This document shows positions 46,896 to 59,000 of a stretch of DNA of 64,000 nucleotides, one piece after another. Origin of the DNA: Enoplolaimus lenunculus (taxonomy: Eukaryota; Nematoda; Enoplea; Enoplida; Thoracostomopsidae); assembly GCA_030248215.1 (NCBI GenBank), contig JASANG010001983.1, forward strand, positions 1 to 64,000. The letters are read 5' to 3'. A model generated the notes under the pieces. It had not been told where the DNA came from. It worked only from the letters and a program-made list of their open reading frames with translations, and searched no databases. How positions within the stretch are numbered: the stretch's first letter is position 1; every line of letters begins with the position of its first letter. Both the position numbers and the translations under genes were made by a program.

Positions 46896-47402
46896 AAAGG
46901 TTGCAAGAACATGCATTTCTGGAGTCTGTATACAGACATAATTGTCTGAAATTTCAAGAAAGTTTCTTTAAAGGTATAATTTTGTTCTGCATGTTCTGCA
47001 TGTAGGTAGCGCACTCAAACACAATTTTACTTTCATATTTCGCAAGAAAAAGTCATTTCTAGAATTGCTAAGCACTAACACATGGCGAATTAGTTTTGAA
47101 TCGAACGTTTGCATAATTCCAAATCCAAGAATAAAAATGCAAAAACTCATTTTTGCCGAAAATGGAAAAATAAAAAATCTGTACTGAAAATTGAATTCAA
47201 CAACAGAAATCATACGGTTATCTACAGTTAAAGTATACGGTTTAATATATACCAAAATATAACAAAGAGAGTTATCGGTCATCCGTATTCTCCAGAATCG
47301 CGCCGCTGTATGGGACGCTATGGTCGAAATTCAGCTAAGGCTAGGCATTGGAATCGCGGAAGCCTTTGATTCTTTAGATGTACACTGCTCACACGTCTAT
47401 CA
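46896..47402. other. Intergenic, no feature
   Basis: Nothing recognised. Confidence 0.5.
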
Positions 47403-47894
47403 TGGGTCATCCACGTTAAAATGCACGCGCCGATGTAATAAATGGTCCACCCACCCCATTTGGAATAGCATCGAAATACACATCCTGGCTGGAGGCACGG
47501 TACAGTTTCATAGCTGTACTTAGATAGTGGTGATTGTCTAAACTCTGTCGGAAGGGACTCTGGAGGAATACATGTTGTCTGTAGGATGTCAGGACATTAC
47601 GATAGTGCACGCACACACATATAAAAACACAAGCTGTGCACACATATTCACGCACATCATTCAACACAAAAAACAGAGTCCCTTCCGAGGGACTATGGAC
47701 AATAACAGTTCCTGATAAGGATGTCAGGACAAGTAAATATTTATGCCTAGAGCATATTCATTGTCTAAAAGTTCAGACAATGACATGCTGACATATCACA
47801 CAGTGTATAAAAAGAGTGGGTCGGGACAACGCAGGCACCCAAAAGGGAGGGACATTTTTTTACATATGTGCGTGCATTTTAACGTGGATGACCC
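47403..47894. mobile_element. 492-bp inverted-repeat-flanked element
   Basis: Left TGGGTCATCCACGTTAAAAT (continuing GCACGC) and right GCGTGCATTTTAACGTGGAT (continuing GACCCA) are near-perfect 26-bp inverted repeats. Interior: CA-rich microsatellite at 47600-47650 and a CCCTTCCGAGGGACT palindrome with a second copy of GGAAGGGACTCTGGAGG. No target duplication was seen. Confidence 0.65.
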
Positions 47895-48719
47895 AGTCAG
47901 ACGTTAAACTCTGTTTTTTGCATATGTATAATTCATCAGGTTATGCCTCTGGCTGCGACAGAAAATCGACCATCGGATTCTGTTCCGGTATAATTTTTGC
48001 CGGTGGTTCCGGCAATTTCAGTAATAAAATTATGCATAGTTATGCAAAAATTTTGTGGTTGCATCGCTTCGTTTTATTACATTTTGCACAATTTTGGAGA
48101 AAAAATTGCGATTACATAGCAGTGTGCAACCGGAGATGAAATATGCCGGAGCCGGAGCTGGAGCCGGAAGTTAACGAAACTGGCCGGAGCCGGCGGTGAG
48201 GCGAAGTTAGGTAGCACAAATGATGGTTAACAGTTAATTTTAGCCAGTATCTGCAATATATTTCAAGTTGTTTCGGGTTACGCTAATTTCTGCGAATTTC
48301 GGAAAATTTTCCTGAAAGTTGTGATAAGAGTAAAACTCTATGGAAAACATTAACGTGCCAAACTGAGTAGTTCACACTGGCATACACATGGGAGGCCATT
48401 GTTTGAAATGTATTTCAAACTGCAACACCATTAACGCATGGCAATATTCATTTGCAAATAGGGTTGTTCCTAGATGAAACATTTAGCATTAAAAATTCCG
48501 TAGCTAGTGTCGTTATATAAGTAGAGTACACCTTACATGAAATAAATTAATAAGGAAAGATCAGGAACGCCGGTGTCGGATTGACAAATTGTGAGGAAGT
48601 TTGATGAAGTATAAAGATAAATAAAAATGTTATGTGGACATCAGGATTATTTATGACAGAGTGTATCTTGATCTCGGACTCATTCTGGGTTTTGTCAATC
48701 TTGGTGGGTTGTGTCGGTA
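47895..48719. other. Intergenic; one CCGGAGC fragment
   Basis: 48125-48195 has GCCGGAGCCGGAGCTGG-type simple sequence like families M1/M2. Otherwise nothing. Confidence 0.45.
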
Positions 48720-48803
48720 TATTGGTATATGTGCACGTAAGTGTATGTAAAGCAAATGTTGCCATGCCTGCGCACATATGCTGGTATAAGAAGTTGTTGC
48801 AAT

Positions 48804-48874
48804 GGTCGCGTAGTGTAGTGGTAGCATGCTTGGCTCAAGCGCAAGAGGGCCGAGGTTCGATTCCCGGCGTGGTC
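48804..48874 (+). repeat. tRNA-like unit 1
   Basis: 71 nt. Acceptor GGTCGCG pairs with CGTGGTC using wobbles. A box TAGTGTAGTGG, B box GGTTCGATTCC. The anticodon arm is imperfect (CTTG/CAAG) and the T arm has an extra A, so it is a pseudo-tRNA or SINE head. Its 5' flank (48720-48803) resembles that of unit 2. Confidence 0.75.
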
Positions 48875-49117
48875 ATTAACTTTGGCAAAACTTCAAACAG
48901 GGGTCGTTCAGACCGTATAGTACCAACATGGAGGTCCCACCAAGATGGGCGCTGTAAATTGCAGGCTCATGAATTCGGAGAAGTTTGGATTCGCGGTCCG
49001 GGGCGACCGCCTAAAGAAGGGGGAATGTGGGTATACGCGGCTTGTGTATGTGCAGAGTGTGTAATGTTAAGACATACATACTTGTGCACATATACCACCA
49101 TAAGAAACTAGGATATC

Positions 49118-49293
49118 GGCCGCGTGGTGTAATGGGTAGCGCGCTTGACTCGCGAGCGACAGGTCCGAGGTTCGATTCCCGGCGTGGCCATATCTTTCGC
49201 AGAATTAAGAGTACCAACAGGTTGGACCCGAGACCAGAGGTAAAGGATTCAACAGATATATCGCTTATTGTTGTAGTAAGTGATGTCTGAGGA
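49118..49293 (+). repeat. tRNA-headed SINE, unit 2
   Basis: 49118-49189 is a 72-nt tRNA-like head (GGCCGCG pairing with CGTGGCC, B box GGTTCGATTCC, anticodon loop region ACTCGCG). The tail to about 49293 (GATTCAACAGATATATCGC, TGTTGTAGTAAGTGATGTC) also occurs alone at 15385-15436, which shows the whole is a dispersed family. Confidence 0.8.
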
Positions 49294-49774
49294 ATATAAT
49301 TTCGCTGTGAATCTATGAATTTTTATAGTTACGCAATGATTATGATCAGATATTCGGAAGGAATACAGAAAAACTGCGGAACCCTATTAGACATATTTTA
49401 TTTGGAAAATTTTAATTTTTCCGGTGATGACCATAAATTGACCGAGACCGAGACTTTTTATGACCGGTCTCGGTAGTCGGGTCTCGGTGTCGGTCACAGT
49501 CTCGTTTTTAGCCGATACCGCCTATCCCTTGTTATTTAATATATACGTAAGTACACTTTTCGTTGCATTGAAACATTGACGAGAAAAATGAGTTTCAATG
49601 TAAATGTCATTCAAGATGCTAAATCGCACAGTAAACGTCTTTCAAGGTTGTTTTTAAATGTTTTTTATCGTTCGAATAAATTTTACTTTGCGGGTTTGGG
49701 TTGTGTTTAAAAACTACTCAAGCCGAAATCCGCTTGTGAAACTCATGTGCATAATTTAGATTTCATGTTTTCAG
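49294..49774. other. Upstream of DCAF5; GGTCTCGG simple sequence
   Basis: 49437-49515 has GACCGAGACCGAGACTTTTT and GGTCTCGGTAGTCGGGTC, a GA/CT-rich palindromic repeat like that before 15385. No promoter motif is recognised. Ends with CATGTTTTCAG. Confidence 0.45.
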
Positions 49775-50012
49775 ATTGATGTTATGTTGAATATATCAAA
49801 TTATTTGTTTTACAACAATGAAATTGGTGGTTCGAAAAAGCGACATTTGTCCGCAACAACGCAGCTACGTAACTTAGCGAACGCAAGATTAGCTCGCCGT
49901 GCTCAGTGCAACATTGATGATCAGTTATTTGTACATAGAAATATTGCTGGCCATTTTGGATGTGTCAATGCTGTCGAATTTTCCAATCGTGACGAAAGTT
50001 TACTAGCGTCCG
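49775..50012 (+). CDS. DCAF5: DCAF5 exon 1 of the recognised set
   Basis: Acceptor TTTCATGTTTTCAG; ATG at 49784. Reads MLNISNYLFYNNEIGGSKKR and on to GHFGCVNAVEFSN. Basic region LRNLANARLARRAQ corresponds to the human FQRRRLRGCRNLYKK. Donor GTAGGG. Confidence 0.9.
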
Positions 50013-53000
50013 GTAGGGCAATAAAGGCAAAATAAATGATAATAAAGTACAGCTCCGATTGTCTGTAATAAACCAGTTGTACACGCCTTGTCTTTCAGTG
50101 TTCGAATAAAAACATTATAACATTTTTTCAATCGATAATGTTAGCTACGTATTTTATCTTAGTAATATTGTTATAGTTACAAGCTTGTATCGTGGTTTTG
50201 CAGCATACATACATTTTAGGTGGAGACGACAAACGCGTACTGTTATGGCATGTTTGCGATATTGTGAATGGCAGGACCGTGAATGAAACTGCAATGCGAG
50301 CACAGCACGATAGTAATATATTTTGCCTGGCATTTGATTTGGCAAATGAAAATTTATTTTCGTCAGGTTGGTATTAAACAACTGTGATACGTATACGACA
50401 GTGTAAGCGCTTAGTATGGGCAGTCAATTTCTTTTTTATTTTGTAGACTTAATGGTCGGACGATGTATTCTTATCTACATCAAAAACAAAAGGTGATTTT
50501 GTGGGCAAGAGGGTGCCACTGGATACCAACAAATATTATTGACCCGGAGCCGGAGATTAGAATATCATATCAGATACTGTGATTAGCAGGCTTATAAATT
50601 GAGTTAAAAACTAAGTTATTGTTGGGAAAGTACGTAATTGTTTTCACAATCAGTATGTGTACTTAATTATAATCTGTGTTAAACTTACTGATTAACATAT
50701 TTTTGCAGGCAATGATCATCAAGTTATAGTGCATGATATACAAACGTACGTCGCGTATATATTATATATAAATATCAGGGTTCCAATAGGAACTAAATTT
50801 TGCCGGAACAGGAACAGGAACAGGAATTCAATTTTTATGCAGGAACCGGAACAGGAACCGAAATTTGAATAATTTTCCTCGCCGAATTACTGTTGGCCTT
50901 TTTATAAAACTCGCCAAAACCAAACAAATTAACTGGATTAGTCTTATTCTGCATCACCTAGTATGATAAATTATGCTTTGGCGCAACAACGTTATAACAT
51001 AAATAAACTTATTGCAAAGCCTTATTATAGTCGTTTGCGATTTGTTTCATAATCACACTAGTTTTCTATTTGGTTTTTCTTTTTCGGCACGTCTCCAGTG
51101 AAGCGCAAAACAGAAATTTCAGATTTAGTACTTAAATATCTTGCTTTTGGAAACAATACAGCTATTCCAGCATACATTGAAACGCCAAAGTCTCTCTTTC
51201 AAGTGATCTATGTTCATTGGAAGCATGTTGTTTACAAACTTGAAACACTTTTTGAGACAACAGAAGCTGTATAGTTTGTCTGCTGTGCGTCATATCGAAA
51301 CTTTCGTACTTGAAAATGAATTTTCTGATTTTAGAACAGTACCTCGTAACGTTTATCTTCTTGATGACGCATGTTATTCCATAAGTGTACATCCAGAATC
51401 GTCCAACATGTTTTGTGTTTCGACCGAAGACGGGAAATTGTTGCTGTTTGATATTCGTGCGCCTGGCTGTCAAGGTACGATTAGCAGTGTTTAGTTTCCT
51501 AAGCACAGTGGTAAAGGCAGGGTGTGATTAAGCTTTGATACAAATTTATATTTGCAAAATGCTGTTAAGTATATATGGTTTAAATACTGAATCTAATGAT
51601 GTTATACACACAGCATCTAAGTAAGTTTCTCTGTTGAGAATGTACTTGTCAGTTTTTAATTATTCAAGTTAATCGTAAAGTTGTATTGTCGTTTGTAACT
51701 ATTTCCATGGTCGATAGAATGTATAATATATATGTACTGGAAATATTGAGCTGGAAAGTTCGGGGCGAACAGTTAACTTGGAATGTGTCTCAACTAAACT
51801 TTGAGTCTGTTATACTTCTTTAATTTTTAGAACCAGTTACGGTTGCAAGTCATCGTGGCGCGTTCCATGCAGTTAGCTATAATCCTGCAGAACCTGTTTT
51901 GTTGGCTTCGGCAAATGCAAAAGAAGGCGTGCAGCTGTGGGATGTTAGGAACCCGCAATGGTAAGCGATTAAAGTGGACCAAAGATAGATACGTCAATTG
52001 ATAGTTATTGAAAATGATTGTGCTGCCGCTTCTAACGTTGCACCACATCGACTGCCACGTTTTTCCTACTTTTGGTCTGCCTCTAGGTTGATCACGCCCC
52101 ACTTTTTTCAGAATAGGGTTATCTCAATGCAATGTACACCTTAAAATTTCAAAACATAGTACATAACGTGATTACATCACTTTTGTAATCATTTAAAGAC
52201 CTTTCGGTCTATCACGACCCACTTTTTCAGAGTAGGGGCATCATAAAACCTCTATGTAGTGAACACCTTAAAATTCTTGATAATGAGCTGAAAACCTAGA
52301 ATATAACGTCAGTACTACATTTCTGGGAATATTTATCGACCCAAAATACTTTTAAATGATCCCAGAAGTAATTTTGATGTTTTCGGGCAAGTTTACGTTT
52401 ATAAGCACGTAATGACTTTTATAGCGTGTGGTGTAATACAATGCTCAACTTGTTATTTACGTTTTAGCAACTAAGACAATTCGTAAACAACGTCGAAAAC
52501 TGGTTTTCTTTTACTTTTACTCAATTTTTTTATGTTTCATAGATGTGATTTTAGGCCGATTATGCGGTACGGCTCAACCACAAATTCCGTATCCGATCCG
52601 ATAGCTTTACAGCAGTCAGCTATGTCAGTTCGCTGGAATTATGCTGGAACAAAGCTGCTTGCGTTACGGCGGAAGCTAGAACCAGCGCTGTTTGATGTTC
52701 GCCGACAGTCGCCGCTGTTTTTGTTTGATTCTGAAGGATACTACAATACTTGTACAATGAAATCGTGTTCGTTTGCTGGCCTTGACGATGAAGTAAGTTC
52801 AAATGCAAGGTCGTATTATCAAGTGTGTGCAGCCACCTATTGGGAGCTGGAAGGAATCGGGCAGCTATAAGCAGTTCCGGTTTATTATCCGTCAGAAAAG
52901 TGATTAGCATCAGGTATATAGCTACCGGATACCGGATATTTCCGGTTGTAGTCTCGAATACCATAAAACAGTTTTTTAGTTGACGCTGAAATACTAGATA

Positions 53001-56000
53001 TTTTGCTTCGATTGCTTTGCAGGGCAAGTCAAGAGGCTAAGTTTTGGACACCGAAGTAAAACGAAAAATCCGAACTAAAAACTAAATTTTATTCAGCAAG
53101 CATACTTGTCACCACTGAAATGCACACTATTAACAATGCACAAATTTGGATGTTGTATCCGGTTAACATTTGGTTCCGGTATCTGGGAAAATTAATATGT
53201 GGTCGATCTATTCCAGCTAGTGATATACTCCAAAACATTGAAGTGTCACATCTGTTTTTCTGAAAATCTCCTGCTACAAGACCTATCACCAGCTGGTAAT
53301 AGGTACTGTACACTTTTGAGAACACTGGACCTCATGTGTAAATATGTCCTATCAAAAATTACGTACACATGATTTGCTATCTCATTATTTTTAACTTTTG
53401 TGTCAAACATACCTGATCTGTTTTGTGCAAACACTGTGAAGTGCAATTTTAGGTATATTGATATGATGTTGTAGTTTGGTGCACATTTTGGTGCATTTTG
53501 TTTAATATTGTATGTTTGCAATAATGGTTTGCGGCCAGTGAGCTGGTTGTGTGTAATCTTTCAAGAAAAACACTGTTTCTCAATAGTCGTGTCGTGTAGA
53601 AAATATAACGAAAAGGCTAAAAATTGTTTTGCGATTAAAATTGGGTTAATATTATAGAATTGTACTGCGAAAATGTCGATATGTATGTTGGATACATAGG
53701 AAAAAACAAAACTTGTCGTTTCATGTGGCTGCTGGCAGAAAAACTTTTTCCTGATGTTTGTATATACTTTGTTTACACTAGAATTATAATACTGTGTTTA
53801 CGTTTTAGTATGTGATATCCGGTTCAGATGATTTTCGTTTGTATATGTGGAAAATTCCGGAGTTGTCGAGTGAATCGAAATGTAGTAAGTGAAATGTGAT
53901 TTAAATTTTAATTTCATCCGAATGAGGGTGTCTTGTATTTCATGCTGTTCAGACTTCGTGTGAACGATGATCGGCCCGATTTTTAGCGTTGCATAGATAT
54001 CATTTGACAATACTGGGTTCTCACACCAGTTGTTGTTTTCAGGCTGAACAAAAGTTGGACGGTGTACAGAGTTTATGTGAAATATTTTTGTAGATATCCC
54101 TAAGTCGAAAACAGGTGCTATATTGTTTCGAAATATAGAACAAGCAGATCATTTCGGTTGTTCGTCGAAATTTTGACTTTTGGTTGTCGTCCGCTGCATT
54201 TTGGGCTAAACATCGTTTTGCTTTCATTTTATAGCAACGCGAGTAAATACTCCATTCACTGTGATTAACGGTCATCGGTCGATAGTGAATCAAGTTCGAT
54301 TCAGCAAAGTCAACCAGTGTTTAGTGTCGTCAGGGATTGAAAAAGTTATTAAGGTATAGCAGTAATCTTGGATACGTGTTTGTACTACTGAGGTGTCACA
54401 GAGTTGTTTTCGTGTTATTTTCTATTTAAATGAATTTATTTTTGCAAGGCTTGATTACGCACGGTGGTAACAAATTAAAATCAAATACAAGTGAATTAGT
54501 GTACGATGCAATTTTTGAAGTCCAGATAAGATACTATAGTAATGTAACTCTAGGATAGCTATTGGTCGAGCTGTATATTTTGAAACAAGGTAATGTTGTG
54601 AATGGATGCGTGCGTGCAGAAAGATTAACCAGACCATTATGTGTAATTGGATTGGAAGTTATGTGAGGTGAATCAGACCTCATTTTAAAACTGGTAATAA
54701 CTTTTCGGGCACTTTTTAATCCGATATTTTTTGTACTCCAGCTGTGGTCTCTGTGGCCAATGGCTGATTGTGTACCACGACTGCATTCTGAACGTGCCCT
54801 GTATACTCAAGAAGAATACATTCACATGATACTGCGATCTGGTCGTGGTATGAGTCATAACTATACAGAGCAATCGACAACAGAAGATCCGCGTATGATG
54901 GCATTTTTTGATTCGCTGGTTCAGGTGAGAGGCGAATAAAATTGGTTTTTGAATATCATATAACATTGCTGATAAGAATTCGTATTGGCTGTTGAAAATT
55001 TAGTTAGTAGATTGTTTGTAACAAAAATTTGGACCAGTCACTGCGAGGAATATGTGTGTCTGTTTATGAGTCCAGGTCCAAACGGTACTGGCATGGTTTT
55101 CAAGACAGCATTTCAATATTGAAGAGAAAGACTTTCAAAAACTATGATACTTAGAATTTTTGTCCATTTTAGCTATAAAACTTGCAAAATGCTTTTTTTT
55201 CAGCGAGAAATGGATAACAGTTCGGATGACACGTCTTCTATTGCATATGCGGACGATGCAGATTTTATATTTGATATTACTCGACCGAGACCTGCGTATA
55301 ATAGAGAGGTAAGTTCCTTCTTGGTTTATTTATATTACGGGGGGACCTCAGTCTACCATAGTCCCGTGGGATTGCCGCCCGCCAGTTTTGGCGCCGCTAT
55401 ATAAATTCGCTGGCCCCAGTTCGGCTCATATATTCTTAAATGCGTATAGCCTCTGTCTGAATTCAGCGATAGGTATTCAAACTGACGAACTCCTGCTGCT
55501 GCAGCTCACAAAAGGGGTGCAGAAGTAGGCCTAATCAAAAGCAAAAAAGTGCCGAATTTTGAACCTTACCATTCACTGATTTGAAAGTTATGAGACCTAT
55601 CGCCAACTGATGATGTGTGCTACACAGATTTGAGAATATGGGTCTTGAAAGTAACAACGAAATATTTTCGTTTTCTCGTCAGGCGTGGCAAGACGATTCA
55701 ACGTCAAGTTCCAGCTTGAGCGACGTTGACGACGTGCCTTTGGTTCAATCGGAATCCGTTGTCACGCTGTTACATATGTTTCGCGGGTCTTCAAATCACG
55801 AGCCGTCCCGAACAACGCTGATACGAAATATTCCACCGCCCGTTAGACAAGTAAATAAACCTCAAGCAGAACAAGAACCTCAACTTGTGCTTCGTTTTCC
55901 CCTAAGTGACGTGGAACGATCTTGTCAAAGTTGCTAGGCACGTAAACGTTTCGCTTTGGGAAATAAGTTTAAAGTTACCGAGGTAAACAAACGTACGGTA

Positions 56001-59000
56001 AGTTGAGTTTCGCCGGAATTACTGTCCCAAATTTTGTTTTGTGTCTCCGTTCCGCGTTTAGAAACGCATAATCTTGGTTGCTGTTGGTGTTTCGATAAAA
56101 TAGTTCAATTCCTGTGTTTCTAAAATTTGGTTTTGTTTTCCAGATAGAACAAAACTTGGCCACTATGACCTGCGATTCAATGCTATCTGTCACGCACAAG
56201 CAGGCACCGTCTCACAATGCGTCTTCAACTAATTATTCCGAAGTAGCATCTATCTCAAGTGGTGGATGTAATCAAAAGCAGGCTTGCTCAACGGCAGTTC
56301 AGTTTGAACCTGACCTCAGGGTTTGCTCTAAAACATTAAACTCGAGGACTAAATCGGAAATTGAATTTGGAGTGAAGTTTGACGAATGCAGGAGGATTGT
56401 ATTTGTGAAAAGTGACTCAGAAGAACAGCCGCATATCAATAAATTTACACGTAGCCGGAGTGATAGCAATATTAAAGGAGTATCGGATAAATTAAAGGAG
56501 CGTGGAAGGTGGGAAATTTTGGAATCTGATAAAGGTGAGAGAGGTACTGGGTGTGACTATCAGAAGGAAGCTTCTATAAATAACTTACAAGAGTCACGCA
56601 TCGATAAACTGACACGTAGCCAGAGTGATAGTGATATTAAAGAAATAGCTGATAAGTTAATAGAAGGTGGAATGCGGAATATTTCGAAATACGACAGAAA
56701 TGAGTGGGGTATTAACGGACGTGTCTGTGGGAACCGGTCTAATATGAAGATTGTCTCTCCTGGTGGGTTAGTTAATGTTGATGACGTGTGTTCTACTCCT
56801 GATACGTCTGTTGGTATCGATGTTGAGAAGAAGAATATTGGAAAAGAGTCCGGTGATAGTTGCGGGGTGATAGGAGAGTATTTCGATGAGCAACAACGAA
56901 AATGGGATACGGTGTTAAAAAAGCGAATTTCTGTGGTAAGCACGGGATTAACTGATGGGTCAAGTTCAGATAGCGATGAAAGCTTGACCTTTGTAGAAAA
57001 TAGGAAAGGGAAGCGTCTGCGGGATGGTTGTAGTCGCAAACGGACCCATAGTGACGGAGACAGTTGTACGGTCAAATTGCCCCGGCTTGGAAGTGATTCC
57101 AGAATGACTAGGGATGTAGTGACGTCCGGAGACGAGGAAATCGGTGCGACAAAAAATACGACAAAATTGAAAATTGAAAATTTACATTTGAACAAATTTG
57201 AAAATCCGAAACGAAATCGGGATAGACTGAACGCATTCGAAAGTAGCGTGAAGGTAGACTCGTGTGGGAATGAGGGTACCACCCATAGACTATCGGAGGA
57301 AGACCAGGGACAACAATCTTTAGACTGCAGTCCTGGCCCTTCGGCGTTAGACCCGAGCTTGGGATATCTACCGGACAGAACTGATGTTGAACGAGATATA
57401 CGTGTTTTGGTACGACGCAAGCGGCAAAGATTGAATCGACAGCGCGATTTTACCCTCCGGCTAAACAAAAGCAGTCGCAATGTAAAGTCAGCTGTGCGGA
57501 AATCTGCTGACAGTCGTACGTTTAAGAAAAGTACTTGGCGTAATCGAAACAGTTGCTCAAGCAATGGAAGCAGAAAGCGAATAAATAATTACAAGAATAA
57601 TAATAGTAATAATAGCAACAATAACAACAATAACAAAAGAAATAATAACGATAGCGACTCGAGCAGTGCAAACGACGAAGATATCACCGGACGAGATGAA
57701 CATAATACCGATGCGCACAATCGAAGTAAAGCCTTAACCGATTGGAGTATACAGTCTTCATTTGCTCGACAACGTTGGGATGCTGTGCGCAGACGCGCAG
57801 AACACTGGCAACGTCTCCGGAATGCGGATGATGATGATCAACCGCAGCGCGATAAGCAACATTGGTGTCAGAATGACCAGGTATGCACAAGTCATATTGT
57901 GATAATTTTGAGCAATTTGGGACACGTTTTGTCGCTATTACAGTATTGGGTAACGTTTTGTACATGAGCATGTCATATCATCATGGCATTAACACTTGGG
58001 TTTGTTTTTTCATTTGCGGTATGTGAGCATCTTACAGGGTAAAATATAGTTTTTCTAGACGCAAAACACGTAATGTTTAAAATCTCGTGCAATCATTTGA
58101 TGGCTGCATCCCCAAAAAATTTCTAAAGTCTCGTTTAGAAAAACGTGGGTCTGGGTTCGCTCTTTATTTCAAAAACATCAAGAATCTCTAAAGGTTAGTT
58201 TCTGGTGCCGATTGTATGCGAGATGTGTGAACGAGATAAAACACAACTGATGAATACTATGATCACTCAGACACTTATCAGAGAAGTTATGCCCTAGAAC
58301 TACTAACTACTGGACATTTATGTATTGGAAAATTTGTTTTTTGTGGGCAAAATACATACTTTTTGTGGGCTAATGACCCGGGTTTTGCACAAAATAATCC
58401 CTGTTCACTATTATTGGCTTAGCTAGGATTTAGGAAAAACGGCGCTTACGTCAAATAATTTTTATGTATGGTATTTTGGATAATTTTTGACATACCCTGA
58501 CTTGGGTTGGGCAAGCTATTGTTGATGCAACTCAATTGATGGCTAACCTTTGCTGTTGTATGGGGAAATGCACACCGTGGTTATATTGTACGCCTAATTA
58601 TTTTTCAGATCAGTGGATCAGCTCACGACACTGAAGCTGATAATAATAATTGCATTACAAGCGATTCTCCATCGACTTCTACTGGGTTTTCAACAATCAA
58701 CAAAACTGAGCTTAGACGGCCGGCATCTGAATTTGGCAATGATTTTGTAGACTCAGAGCAATCGAGTTCTAGACGAATTGCAAACGGTTTAAGGCTGAAA
58801 CGCCTGAAAAAACGGAATTTTACGGTGTCTGACTGTGGCAGCGCAAGTTCAGATGGCGGGGCTGGGAAGGAAATTTCGAACTTTCAAGCAGGTAACGGAA
58901 ACGTACAGACGCCGTCTGGTTTTGGTGATAGAGAGAGCGGGGTCTGTGACGATATTAGAGTGGCATGTGGCGGGGTTGTAAGCAGTGCCAGTATTTCAGG

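Noticed and set aside
47940-48000. Peptide reading SGYASGCDRKSTIGFC, faintly like a Copia-type RNase H motif
   Set aside because: Too short, no further similarity around it and no element structure; judged coincidental.
48804-49189. Functional tRNA genes
   Set aside because: Imperfect anticodon and T arms, extra bases, and membership of a dispersed tail-bearing family point to SINE or pseudo-tRNA.
56560-57564. Minus-strand 334-codon frame
   Set aside because: Shadow of the low-complexity DCAF5 exon on the opposite strand.
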